A stretch of 51,307 nt of DNA, taken from contig AYSC01000031.1 of the NCBI GenBank assembly GCA_000503195.1, positions 1 through 51,307 of the forward strand. Reading direction: 5' to 3'. Both the position numbers and the translations under genes were made by a program. Shown here piece by piece: positions 39,864 through 47,932 of the stretch; positions within the stretch are counted from its first letter, which is position 1, and the number at the start of each line of letters is the position of its first letter. This DNA is from Blastomonas sp. CACIA14H2 (lineage in GTDB: Bacteria > Pseudomonadota > Alphaproteobacteria > Sphingomonadales > Sphingomonadaceae). The notes under the pieces were generated by a model. It was not told where the DNA came from, did no database searches, and saw nothing but the letters and a program-made list of their open reading frames with translations.

Positions 39864-42800
39864 CTACATCCCCATGCCGAGTCCGCGCGAGATGCCGAGG
39901 GATTTCTGGAGGTCCTGAGACAGTGTTTTCGTGCTCATGGCGTCCAGCCCCAGCTGCGGACGCCGGTTGGCCAGCACCGACTCAAGCTGAGGATCGCGCT
40001 CAAGGCCCTTCGCCATGCCGACCAGAGAGGCACGCACCTTATCCGAAGCCGCCGCGCTGCCGTTCTTGCGAAGCGCCCGGTACTGCTGCGACTGCCGCTG
40101 CCACTGATCGACAAAGACATCGGCCCGCCGCTCATTGGCAGCGGCAACACGCTGCGCCTCGATGCGCAACTTCGCCTGCTGCTCCATCGCCTGGATGGCA
40201 CGGTCGGTCTTGCCCTTCACTGCCTCAGGGATCAGGCTCAGATCGCGGTTCACCGCCTTGCGAAGATCGCCAAAGCTTTCCGGTCTCATTGCATTGAGTT
40301 CCGCCCCGGCCTTGTCGAGCGCAGTACGCTGCGAGGCGAGCGGCTGTAGCCCCTTGTCGCGCATGGCGACAATTTCCTGCGCCACGCGCGCAAAGCGCTG
40401 CACTGCCTTGTCGAACACCTGTTTGTCGCTCGCCTGTTCGGGCATGGCCACCGCTACGCGCGCCTTTGTTACTGGCTCGCGCTGCGGCGCGGCGGTTGTA
40501 CCCTTGAGCAGATCGGCAAGATGACCGCTGCGGCTGACCTTGAGGCCAGCGCGAACCTCGCGCTGCGGCTGCTGCTCCGCTGCCTTCTCCGGCTGCTGCG
40601 CGTAATCGCTGGCCATATCCTTGCCGCGCTCGCGGCTGAGCGTGCGGGTGAGCGCTTTGCGATCGGCGAAATCATCCTTGCCATAATGCAGATCGATCTG
40701 GGTGCGGTGCCGTGACAGCCCGACATAAGCCCCATGGCTGTCCATGCCCGGTGTCGCCAGCAGCTTGACCTGATCGACGGTCATGCCCTGCGCCTTGTGG
40801 ATGGTGGCGGCATAGCCATGATCGATATGCGCATAGTCCTTGAGATCGAACGCTACCGCCTTGCCATCGTCGAGCTTCACCGACATGCGTAACGCGCTGA
40901 CGCTCTCGACGGTGCCCAGCGATCCGTTCTTCACCCCCAGCGAGCGTTCGTTCTTGAGGAACATGATCCGGTCGCCATCGGCAAACTGCCGCGCGCCGCG
41001 CTCGACCTTGAGCGCAACGTCTTCGCCCAGATCGCCACTGGCGCGAACCTTCTCGCGCACAGCTTCATTGAGCGCCCGGACCTCATCATTGGTGTGCGTA
41101 AGGATGATCCGGCTGGCATCCGGCTTGGCCTGCCGATCCCGATCCCAGGCATCGACAAGCGCACCGCGCGCCGCTTCCCGAGTTTCGGCAACGTGGATGT
41201 TGTTCGCCTTCTCGTAGCGGCCCAACGCCTCGCCCGTTCTGCCTGTCGCAAGCTCACGCGTTGCCTCACGCTGCCAGTCGATCTGCTGCCGCCAGATCGA
41301 TGCAATTTCCACCGCACCATGCCGCTCAGCAGCTGAGCGGAACGCAGCCCCTGCCTCGATGGCCTGCAACTGCTGCGGATCGCCCACCATCACGACCTTT
41401 GCGCCGACACGCTCGGCTTCGGATATCACGCGCTCCATCTGACGCGTGCCGAGCATGCCAGCCTCGTCGATAACAAGCACATGCCTGCTGGTGAGTTTCT
41501 CCCTGCCCTGCGCCCATTGATGCTCCAGGCTGGCGAGCGTGCGCGAAGGGATGCGCGAGCCATGCTCTAGCCCTTCGGCGGCAATGCCCGACAGGGCTGC
41601 ACCCTGCACCGTATAGCCCGCGCGCACCCATGCCTCGCGCGCTACCCCCAGCATCGCGCTTTTCCCCGTTCCGGCATATCCGATGACATTGCTGACGCCC
41701 TTCGCCGATGTGACATGCTCCAGCGCCCCTCGCTGCTCGGCGGACAGGTCCATGCCGCGCGCCTTTGCGTTCTGCAGAGCAAGCTCCCGATAGCGATCGA
41801 GAACGGCATGGCTGCGCCGGGCTTCGAGCCGAATGGTGGCACGCTCGAGCCGCTGTTCGGTCTCGAGCATCTCGCGCGAAGTAAACCGGTCGTTGCCCTT
41901 GCCGTCCTTGCCCAGTGCAATGAGTTCCGGTGCGTTCTTCACTGCCGACATCACCGCATCGAACTGCTCCTTGTCGGCGCTGTGCCGGTGCGCAAACATC
42001 GCCAGGTCGCGCGTGGTGAACGTCGCCTGCTGATGGGTGATCGCGCTCAGCGCAATGTTCGGATCGGCGATGATCTTCTCACCGTTTGACCGCGCGATAT
42101 CGGCATGCTCAGCCAGCCGCTCGGGCAAAAGCCCTTCGCCTGCCATGCGCGAGGCGGCAGCGCCGATCTTCGACTGCGGCTCCAGGTCGATGCCCTGATC
42201 TGCCAGCGAGCGGTGATCGATCCGCGCATCGATATCGAGCTCAGCCATGCGCTGGTTGGCATGGGTGGCCCATGCTTCGCGCCAGTGCGTGAGCAGCTCG
42301 GTGCGGTTCCAGTCGCGCACCTTGGGCCCGAACGTAGCAACACCATCTTCACCAACCACGATCTCGCGCATCGTCAGCATGACATGCGCGTGCGGCTTGG
42401 CCTCGCCATCCGCGCCGATATCCCAGTGCACATTGAGGTCGGCGATCATGCCGCGACCGACGAACTCAGCCTGGACGAAGTCTCGCGCCAGTTCGATCGC
42501 CTGCGCCTGCGTCATCTCGCGGGGCAGAGCAAACTCGATCTCGCGGGCGAGCTGGGCGTCCTTGCGAACCTCTGCCGCCTCGACATCGTTCCAGAGCTTT
42601 TCGCGATCGGACCAGTCAGCGTTCGCGCCTTCGGGCAGCATGACCTCGCTGTGGACGACCCCCGCCTTGTTGGTGAAGTCGTGCGTCCGCCCGAGCCGGT
42701 CATCGTGCAGCCGCTCGGCTGCGCGATAGGCGGCAGCGGCGAGCGCAGACGATCCGGCTGCGCGGGAGATGGCTTTGGCCGAGAAGTGGTAGATCGCCAT
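39864..42800 (-). CDS. traA: MOBQ-type conjugative relaxase/helicase (TraA-like)
   Basis: A 978-residue relaxase of the Ti-plasmid TraA/MobA kind. The N-terminal nickase domain (1-230) has the likely nucleophile Tyr25 in AAAYRAAERL and the metal-binding histidines in NVHWDIG and KPHAHVML (137, 139). The central part is a superfamily I helicase with Walker A GYAGTGKSAML (374-384), VLVIDEAGML and YVGLSRHR near residue 700. It nicks oriT and unwinds the strand for transfer. The start at 42800 matches the family's MAIYHFSAKAISR opening. An oriT-like site lies just upstream. Long and intact. Confidence 0.92.
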   Translation of the reverse strand: MAIYHFSAKAISRAAGSSALAAAAYRAAERLHDDRLGRTHDFTNKAGVVHSEVMLPEGANADWSDREKLWNDVEAAEVRKDAQLAREIEFALPREMTQAQAIELARDFVQAEFVGRGMIADLNVHWDIGADGEAKPHAHVMLTMREIVVGEDGVATFGPKVRDWNRTELLTHWREAWATHANQRMAELDIDARIDHRSLADQGIDLEPQSKIGAAASRMAGEGLLPERLAEHADIARSNGEKIIADPNIALSAITHQQATFTTRDLAMFAHRHSADKEQFDAVMSAVKNAPELIALGKDGKGNDRFTSREMLETEQRLERATIRLEARRSHAVLDRYRELALQNAKARGMDLSAEQRGALEHVTSAKGVSNVIGYAGTGKSAMLGVAREAWVRAGYTVQGAALSGIAAEGLEHGSRIPSRTLASLEHQWAQGREKLTSRHVLVIDEAGMLGTRQMERVISEAERVGAKVVMVGDPQQLQAIEAGAAFRSAAERHGAVEIASIWRQQIDWQREATRELATGRTGEALGRYEKANNIHVAETREAARGALVDAWDRDRQAKPDASRIILTHTNDEVRALNEAVREKVRASGDLGEDVALKVERGARQFADGDRIMFLKNERSLGVKNGSLGTVESVSALRMSVKLDDGKAVAFDLKDYAHIDHGYAATIHKAQGMTVDQVKLLATPGMDSHGAYVGLSRHRTQIDLHYGKDDFADRKALTRTLSRERGKDMASDYAQQPEKAAEQQPQREVRAGLKVSRSGHLADLLKGTTAAPQREPVTKARVAVAMPEQASDKQVFDKAVQRFARVAQEIVAMRDKGLQPLASQRTALDKAGAELNAMRPESFGDLRKAVNRDLSLIPEAVKGKTDRAIQAMEQQAKLRIEAQRVAAANERRADVFVDQWQRQSQQYRALRKNGSAAASDKVRASLVGMAKGLERDPQLESVLANRRPQLGLDAMSTKTLSQDLQKSLGISRGLGMGM

Positions 42801-42829
42801 GGCGACATACCATTTACGGCATTTTGCGC

Positions 42830-42857
42830 ACGTCGGCACGACGTATAAGCGCGCCCT
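42830..42857 (+). other. candidate origin of transfer (RSF1010-like nic region)
   Basis: Perfect arms ACGTCG and CGACGT around GCA (42830-42844) are followed at once by TAAGCGCGCCCT (42846-42857). The RSF1010/R1162 nic region as I recall it is TAAGTGCG|CCCT, 11 of 12 identical, also preceded by an inverted repeat. It lies between the divergent relaxase and traD genes, where Ti-type elements keep oriT. Confidence 0.7.
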
Positions 42858-42973
42858 CCACCGATCTGGTCGCTGCAGACTTGACGGGGTCTCACGATGA
42901 CCCAGCCTGTTGTCTGCGGGATGGGAGAGGGATAGCTGGTTGGTCCTTCACCGACAACGAAGGATCAAACCCC

Positions 42974-43096
42974 ATGCGCAAACCCCGCGATTACGATGCA
43001 GAGCTTCAAGCACTGAACGACAAGGCTGGAGCAAACCGGGTTGTCGGCTTCTGGCGCATCCGGCGCGGCATGATATGGGCGATTGGGCGTCGGTGA
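42974..43096 (+). pseudogene. traD: truncated conjugal transfer gene traD
   Basis: The frame begins MRKPRDYDAELQALNDKA, the well-known start of the small TraD proteins that sit opposite TraA in Ti-like systems, with AAGGA about 10 bases upstream. After about 18 residues it no longer resembles TraD and stops at residue 40, against about 90-110 in intact homologues. The rest is missing, so traD has been cut by a deletion or recombination that joined it to the following reading frames. Confidence 0.55.
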
Positions 43097-43128
43097 TTTG
43101 CCGGATCGTACGTAACGCTACTGGTGTT

Positions 43129-43398
43129 TCAAACGGCTTTGCTTTCCAGCAAGGCGATCCGCTCCGAACAGATCGCGTGAACCGCCCGGCCAAGCTCCTC
43201 TACGCACCCATCAAGCCACAGCAGCTCTTCTTCAGTGATCCGATAGTGCTTCGAGTAGCGGGCCTTAACATAGGCCTCTTTTAGCTTCTCGAACCTAGCA
43301 CGATCCATCCGTGAATCACGCGGCCAGGCATCAACAAGGCGCATATCAATCCGCTCGGCCTGGGTGCGCAGGAAAGCGAGGTTGTGAACGTGTTGGGG
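43129..43398 (-). pseudogene. 3' part of a nucleotidyltransferase-HEPN gene, cut off by the IS
   Basis: Encodes the C-terminal HEPN half: HVHNLAFLRTQAERIDMRLV, then YVKARYSKHYRITEEELLWL and ICSERIALLESKAV. The other half lies beyond the IS at 44791. Joining the two at the GGGG target restores a continuous frame (TFYTP-QH-VHNLAFLR), so this is one gene split by insertion. No start codon of its own. Confidence 0.75.
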
Positions 43399-43468
43399 TG
43401 GACGGCCCCCAAACGGCATCAAATGTGCCAAGATTGAGTCGTTGAAAACCTCAAGAAGGAGACCGTCC

Positions 43469-44512
43469 GTGAACGATATTATACGCATTGGGATGGACAC
43501 GTCAAAGCATGTGTTCCAGCTACATGGTGTCGATGCTGCCGAAAATCCGGTGCTGCGCAAAACTTTTCGCCGCAAGGAGATGATCGACTTCTTCGCGAAG
43601 CTGCCACCAACGCAAGTTGCGCTCGAAGCATGTGGCGCTTCGCACAACTGGGGTCGGACGCTTACCGGCTTCGGGCACTCGGTGAAGTTGATCCCGCCTG
43701 CTTATATCAAGCCGTACATCAAGCGCGGCAAAAACGACGCAGCCGATGCCGAAGCGATCTGCGAGGCGATGAGCAGGCCCACAATGCGCTTCGTTCCGAT
43801 CAAGTCGGCTGACAATCAGGCCGCGTTGATGTTGGTCACAATGCGCGACCGGCTGATTCGGACGCGCAGTCAGCTCTGCAACGCGATCCGTGGCCATGCT
43901 GCAGAGTTCGGGCTGATCGCTGGCTCCGGAACCTGCCGCGTGGAACCACTCCTCGATCGCATCGCGGCCGATCCAGAAGTCCCGCATCTCGCGCGCGATC
44001 TGTTCACATTGCACGCCGAGGAGCTGGCACTGCTGCGGGCACGGATTAAGGATGTCAACGCGAGGCTCGCTGCATGGCACCGCTCGAACGCGCGAAGCCA
44101 GCGGGTCGCTCAGATACCGGGTGTCGGTACACTCGGTGCAACGCTGCTGGCACTTAAGACGCCTGCACCGGAAGACTTCCAGTCTGGTCGGGCGTTCGCC
44201 GCCTGGATCGGCCTGACGCCGCGTGATCACTCAACCGGCGGCCGTGTGAAGTTGGGCAGCATAACCCGTGCCGGTGACGCGTTGCTCAGACGAACACTCG
44301 TGGTCGGAGCCACTGCGCTGCTCCGCCATATACGTAACAATCGAAGCAAACATGCTTCGCCCTGGATCCTCGAGATGCTGAAGCGCAAGCCGCCAAAGTT
44401 GGTCGCGGTCGCCTTGGCGAACAAGATGGCGCGCATCGCGTGGAAGCTCATGGTCACCGACCAGGATTACCAGGCACCTGCGGGAGCCACATCGCTCGCG
44501 AGAGCTGCATGA
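43469..44512 (+). CDS. IS110 family transposase (DEDD/RuvC-like)
   Basis: A 347-residue transposase. The N-terminal DEDD domain has IRIGMDTSKHVFQLHGVD, VALEACGASHNWG and KRGKNDAADAEAICEAMSRP; the C-terminal Tnp20 domain has IPGVGTLGATLLAL, FAAWIGLTPRDHSTGGRVKL and GSITRAGDALLRRTLV with the catalytic Ser. The enzyme recombines a circular IS with a target using a guide RNA from the element. The GTG at 43469 is chosen over an upstream TTG because AAGGAG sits 6-8 bases before it. Intact. Confidence 0.93.
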   Translation: MNDIIRIGMDTSKHVFQLHGVDAAENPVLRKTFRRKEMIDFFAKLPPTQVALEACGASHNWGRTLTGFGHSVKLIPPAYIKPYIKRGKNDAADAEAICEAMSRPTMRFVPIKSADNQAALMLVTMRDRLIRTRSQLCNAIRGHAAEFGLIAGSGTCRVEPLLDRIAADPEVPHLARDLFTLHAEELALLRARIKDVNARLAAWHRSNARSQRVAQIPGVGTLGATLLALKTPAPEDFQSGRAFAAWIGLTPRDHSTGGRVKLGSITRAGDALLRRTLVVGATALLRHIRNNRSKHASPWILEMLKRKPPKLVAVALANKMARIAWKLMVTDQDYQAPAGATSLARAA

Positions 44513-44790
44513 AATCAGCCCGTCACGGGGAGCGCAGCACGCGCCACGTGCCAGGCCGATAACCGGAAACTTGCAAGAAGAAAGCAGATGGTGTGATCGA
44601 TCGATCCAAAGCGCAAGAAACTCCGAACTCCGCATCGGCCCTCGAGGTCGCGTACGTGTTAGGAACTTGCGCCGCGGAATCCATCTTGGCCAGCGGTCAT
44701 GTGAGGCTGCATCAACAGGCCGGACATATGAACGCAAACCATCCGATCAGCTGCTGCTTGAACCTTGCAAGCGAGGGGCCGTCCACATAT
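44513..44790 (+). ncRNA. candidate guide RNA (seekRNA/bridge RNA) region of the IS1111 element
   Basis: In IS110-family elements a structured RNA from the non-coding end guides target choice; in the IS1111 group it lies 3' of the transposase, which is where this 278-base non-coding part is. ACGTGTTAGG at 44654-44663 matches ACGTGTTGGG of the left target flank (43388-43397) at 9 of 10 bases, and ACTCC, found twice just before it, is complementary to the right flank GGAGT. The RNA ends and fold are not defined. Confidence 0.4.
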
Positions 44791-45448
44791 GGGGAGTGTA
44801 GAAGGTGCAAACCAGTAGAACGCAATGGTAGAGCCGTTCAGTTGTTTGGTGCAGATTGAACGCCGCGTAATTCTTCTGACCGTCCTTCAGGCTGTAGCCC
44901 GCCAATGTCCGGGCATATTCAGCGCTTGGCATCCACTCAGCAAAGTATTCCTTTGCCATGGCCAGCGCCTGCTCAGGCGTCTTCGGCTTGGGCGTGTGCA
45001 GCTCCCGCTCGTCCGCCTCGTGCAAGGCGATGCCATCCTTCGCCACGTCCATGAAGAAATACCGACCATGCGCCAGCCCATCGTTCACCTCCTGAAGGGT
45101 GTGAACAATGAAGTTGACCGGCGTGTGCAGCGTCCGGTCGATGGCCAGCTCGCGGATCAGCCGATCTTCGAGCTTCAGCCAGTAATCGACCCGTTCTGTC
45201 AGCCGCTTGTCGTTGACGATGATCAGCAGATCGAAGTCTGAGCGATAGCCCTTGGCCGTATGCGGCTCATCAACCCAGCCGCCACGGGCATAGCTGCCGT
45301 AGAGGATCAGCTTCTCGATCCGGCCCTTCTTCTTCCACTTGTTCGTGGCCAGCGCCAGAGCGTCCTCGAACTCCTCGAAGATGATCTGCTTCACGCGCTC
45401 AAGCTCGCGCTGCTTGTTGGCAGGAAGATGATCGAGATCGGTTCGCAT
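44791..45448 (-). pseudogene. 5' part of a nucleotidyltransferase-HEPN gene, broken by the IS
   Basis: The visible part (about 217 residues) has a Pol-beta-type nucleotidyltransferase domain with ILYGSYARGGWVDEPHTAKG and the acidic pair in SDFDLLIIV, then the first HEPN helices (KNYAAFNLHQTTERLYH and VLLVCTFYTP). It then runs into the IS and ends at 44747. In separate MNT-HEPN toxin-antitoxin pairs the nucleotidyltransferase modifies and silences the HEPN ribonuclease; here both were in one chain. The nucleotidyltransferase could still be made. The ATG at 45448 is chosen over a TTG at 45487. Confidence 0.78.
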
Positions 45449-45500
45449 GGGCAGCGGCACCCTGTAGAGGCGGAAGGCGATTGGCAAGGTGGAAGCAGCA

Positions 45501-45749
45501 TCACCGACGCCAGAACTGCCACCAGTCTGGCGGCTTCTCGCTAGGCATCTGCATCAGCACGAACAGGGCATTGGCAAAATGCTGCTCGACCTGCTGCAGG
45601 GTCATGCCGTGCTTGTTGGCAAGCTGGCGGTAGGTCAGCTCATCGACGCGTATGCCGAGGAAGATTTCCCGGTCGAGCGGCTCCATCCGCTCGACCGCTC
45701 GCTCGAACCTGCGCAAGCGCCTGCGCTCTGCGCGCGACAGGCGGGACAC
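45501..45749 (-). CDS. sigma-70 region 4-like helix-turn-helix protein
   Basis: An 82-residue basic protein. ERMEPLDREIFLGIRVDELT, then YRQLANKHGMTLQQVEQHFANAL resembles the region 4 helix-turn-helix of sigma factors (DREIFL...TYxQIAxxxGxSxxxVexxxxxAL) with no other sigma domain. Such genes often accompany sphingomonad transfer modules. The GTG at 45749 has GGAG 7 bases upstream and begins one base after the integrase stop, so it is translated with the integrase. Confidence 0.7.
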   Translation of the reverse strand: MSRLSRAERRRLRRFERAVERMEPLDREIFLGIRVDELTYRQLANKHGMTLQQVEQHFANALFVLMQMPSEKPPDWWQFWRR

Positions 45750-45750
45750 C

Positions 45751-46920
45751 TCAACTCTCCTTATCGCAATAGGCTGCCCATTCGGCCATCATGACCCGGC
45801 GCTTCTCCAGCAAGTTGCCGCGCCGGTAGGCCGCTTCGGTCTTGTTGGCGACCATATGGGCGAGGGCGGCTTCCGCAACGTCGCTCGGGTGGTTCGTCTC
45901 TTCGCTCACCCAATCGCGGAAGGATGAGCGGAACCCGTGAGGCGTGTAGGGCTGGCCCATTTCCTTCATCAGCATCGACAGGGTCATATCCGACAGAGGC
46001 TTGTTGCTTCGAATTCCGGGAAAGACATATTCGCAGTCGCGCAATCGCAGCTGGGCGCAGCGACGCAGGATACGGAGCGGGCGCGGGGTCAGAGGCACGA
46101 CATGTTCGCGAAATGCCTTCATACGCTCCTTGGGGAGCGTCCAGAGGCCACTTTCCAGGTCAACCTCATCCCAGGTCATGCCGCGCACCTCACCTGATCT
46201 GGCGGCGGTGAAAATAGCAAACTCGAGGGCAAGGCGGCTGAACGATTCCCGCGCCCGTAGCTTCTGGATGAACTTGGGCACCTTCTCATAAGGCATGGCC
46301 GGAAAGTGACCATCGCGGCGCGGCTGGCGAGGCAGGCCCTTGCTGATGGCGCGCATCGGCGCTTCATTTTCACGGTAGCCCGATGAATACGCCCAATCGA
46401 GTACCATCCCGATCCGCTGCCGCACCCGCCGCGCCGTCTCGGGCTTGGTCAGCCAGATTTCGAGTAGCACATCGCGGATCATTGGCCCGGTGATCCTATC
46501 GACGCGCGTCCTGCCTAGATGCGGGAAGGCGTACATTTCCATGGTGCGCATCCACTGGCCATGGTGCTTGCCGTTGCGCCATGTCTTCGAGTGGATATCG
46601 AACACCTTCTGTGCTGCATCCTTGAAGGTCGGCACGGCTTCGCGTTTGTGCCTTTCGAACTGCGGATCAAGGCCCATCTCCAGCTGGCTGCGAATTTCGC
46701 GTGCCCGCTCGCGTGCTTCGGCAAGGCTCACCTTTTTGCAGCTGCCCAGGCCGAAATCGCGGCGATGGCCAAGTTTCTGCGTTCGGCAAACCCAGCTGCT
46801 ACTTCCTCCCGGCCTGTCATAGCGAAAAAGACCGTCACCGAAGCTCACCCGGCGGGCAGTCGATGCCTTGGTTTTCGGATCGGAATTCGAAGTCGTTTCC
46901 ATAGAGGTGATCATGATCAT
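45751..46920 (-). CDS. int: tyrosine-type integrase of the island
   Basis: A 389-residue phage-type integrase with an N-terminal arm-binding domain (DUF4102 type: VSFGDGLFRYDRPGGSSSWV), core-binding domain (WRNGKHHGQWMRTMEMYAFP) and catalytic domain. Catalytic residues: Arg in TAARSGEVRGMTWDEVD, HGFRSSFRDW (His, Arg), LAHMVANK (His) and Tyr in EAAYRRGNLL. Its 5' end faces the tRNA-Ser gene about 126 bases away, as for integrases that use tRNA 3' ends. The start is uncertain: ATG at 46920, 46914 or 46902; GGGAC lies upstream of the first. Confidence 0.9.
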   Translation of the reverse strand: MIMITSMETTSNSDPKTKASTARRVSFGDGLFRYDRPGGSSSWVCRTQKLGHRRDFGLGSCKKVSLAEARERAREIRSQLEMGLDPQFERHKREAVPTFKDAAQKVFDIHSKTWRNGKHHGQWMRTMEMYAFPHLGRTRVDRITGPMIRDVLLEIWLTKPETARRVRQRIGMVLDWAYSSGYRENEAPMRAISKGLPRQPRRDGHFPAMPYEKVPKFIQKLRARESFSRLALEFAIFTAARSGEVRGMTWDEVDLESGLWTLPKERMKAFREHVVPLTPRPLRILRRCAQLRLRDCEYVFPGIRSNKPLSDMTLSMLMKEMGQPYTPHGFRSSFRDWVSEETNHPSDVAEAALAHMVANKTEAAYRRGNLLEKRRVMMAEWAAYCDKES

Positions 46921-47044
46921 CTGTCCCACATTTGCAAATATGTCGGCTTGGACGACGTGGGACACACAGGGACCCGAATCACCTCGCTAGCCCGCAGGAA
47001 AGCTGGAGGTCTCGAAACGATCAGGGATGCAGTGGGATTCGAAT

Positions 47045-47060
47045 GTGGCGGAGCGGGAGG
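47045..47060 (+). repeat. attachment-site direct repeat, tRNA copy
   Basis: The 16 bases shared with 34216-34231. They cover the last 15 bases of the tRNA (acceptor strand and CCA) plus the next base, so the tRNA stays intact when the island is inserted. Confidence 0.8.
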
Positions 47061-47136
47061 GATTCGAACCCTCGATACGCTTTTGACGTATACTCACTTT
47101 CCAGGCGAGCGCCTTCGACCACTCGGCCACCGCTCC
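47046..47136 (-). tRNA. tRNA-Ser (anticodon GGA)
   Basis: On the minus strand the 91-base gene folds as a class II tRNA: acceptor GGAGCGG pairs with CCGCTCC, followed by G and an encoded CCA. The anticodon loop is CTGGAAA giving GGA; the long variable arm and the T-loop GGTTCGAATCC are present. It reads UCC and UCU serine codons. Its 3' end is the integration target of the adjacent island. Confidence 0.95.
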
Positions 47137-47209
47137 GCATGTCCTGGAAGGCGACCCCCTATAGCCAAGCGCTGCACCGCGCAAGCGGTGTTTGACGCGC
47201 GCGGCGCGG

Positions 47210-47848
47210 TCAGCCGACGACGTGATAGCCCAGCACCAGGCCGGAAATGCTGACCTGTTCGGGCCGGGTTTCAACATGCTTGAGCGTCAGTGTCGTGCGT
47301 GCGCCTTCGGTGAGCAGAATCTCGCTGCGCTGCGCGACATCCTCGCCAAGCTTGCAGGTGAGATTCATCTCGTCGCCGAATATGTCGTGATCGTCGATGT
47401 TGAGCACCACGCCATAACCGATGCCGATCGAGGCATAGAGCTTGCGCTCTTCGGGCAGCACCATGTTCGCCGCGTTCAGTTGCCGCATGATGCCGCGCGC
47501 GGCACGCACGGCGTCGTCGGTCTCGTCGAACAGGCAGTAGAGATTGTCGGCCTCGGCCTTGATCAGCAGCCCGCCGTGGTCCTCGATCTCGGGCAGCGCG
47601 AGCCGCTTCATCTGGTGCACCATTAGCAGGAACGCCGCGACGCCGTGGCGCTGCGTCGTGCGCGAAAAGCCGCTCATGTCGAGCACCATGATCGCCCGGG
47701 TCTCGCCGAACACCTCGTGAATGCGCGTGGCGATCGAGGGCAGATTCTCGGGCTGTTCGATCATCTCGTCGAGCAGCCGGTCGAGCGTCGAGCGGCTGTT
47801 GCGCAGCGCCAGCGGCGTGTCGTCGTCGTCATGGTCCGACAATGGCAT
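47210..47848 (-). CDS. class III nucleotide cyclase domain protein
   Basis: A 212-residue protein consisting of a short acidic N-terminus (MPLSDHDDDD) and one class III adenylate/guanylate cyclase homology domain (about 50-205). The first metal site is in MVLDMSGFSRTTQRHGVAAF and the second in IKAEADNLYCLF, a variant of the canonical KxxGD motif; GIGYGVVLNIDDHDIFGDEMNL gives the later substrate-binding block. It has no membrane or sensor domain, so it may be a cytosolic cyclase or a degenerate regulator. GGGAGGGAG lies 6 bases before the ATG. Confidence 0.8.
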   Translation of the reverse strand: MPLSDHDDDDTPLALRNSRSTLDRLLDEMIEQPENLPSIATRIHEVFGETRAIMVLDMSGFSRTTQRHGVAAFLLMVHQMKRLALPEIEDHGGLLIKAEADNLYCLFDETDDAVRAARGIMRQLNAANMVLPEERKLYASIGIGYGVVLNIDDHDIFGDEMNLTCKLGEDVAQRSEILLTEGARTTLTLKHVETRPEQVSISGLVLGYHVVG

Positions 47849-47932
47849 GCGAGTCTCCCTCCCGACCCGAAACCCAGAATGCATCGCCGCAGGCGGTTCC
47901 GCAAGCCGGAGCGCCGTGTTAGCGTCGGTGGC

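Larger units (their letters stand above)
43399..44790 (+). mobile_element. IS110 family element, IS1111 group
   Basis: About 1.39 kb. Subterminal 12-bp inverted repeats GTGGACGGCCCC at 43398-43409 and its complement at 44775-44786, placed a few bases inside the ends, are the mark of the IS1111 group. One DEDD transposase gene, with a 70-base left and a 278-base right non-coding part. The flanks are GGGG on both sides; as these elements usually make no target duplication, one GGGG may belong to the IS, making the ends uncertain by 4 bases. Confidence 0.85.
34216..47060. mobile_element. integrative mobilizable element in tRNA-Ser
   Basis: About 12.83 kb bounded by a 16-bp direct repeat, one copy being the 3' end of tRNA-Ser(GGA). 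It carries a tyrosine integrase next to the tRNA, a MOBQ-type relaxase with an oriT-like site, a truncated traD and no type IV secretion genes, so it could be mobilised but not self-transfer. Cargo: chrA-sodB-PAP2-hypothetical, a lipoprotein, a second recombinase and a nucleotidyltransferase-HEPN gene broken by an IS. AT-rich DNA begins just inside the left repeat. Boundaries are seen in sequence; mobility is inferred. Confidence 0.8.

Noticed and set aside
43129-43647. A continuous minus-strand frame reading from the HEPN fragment into the IS
   Set aside because: The upstream half is antisense to the transposase; only the 3' part before the IS edge is real gene sequence.
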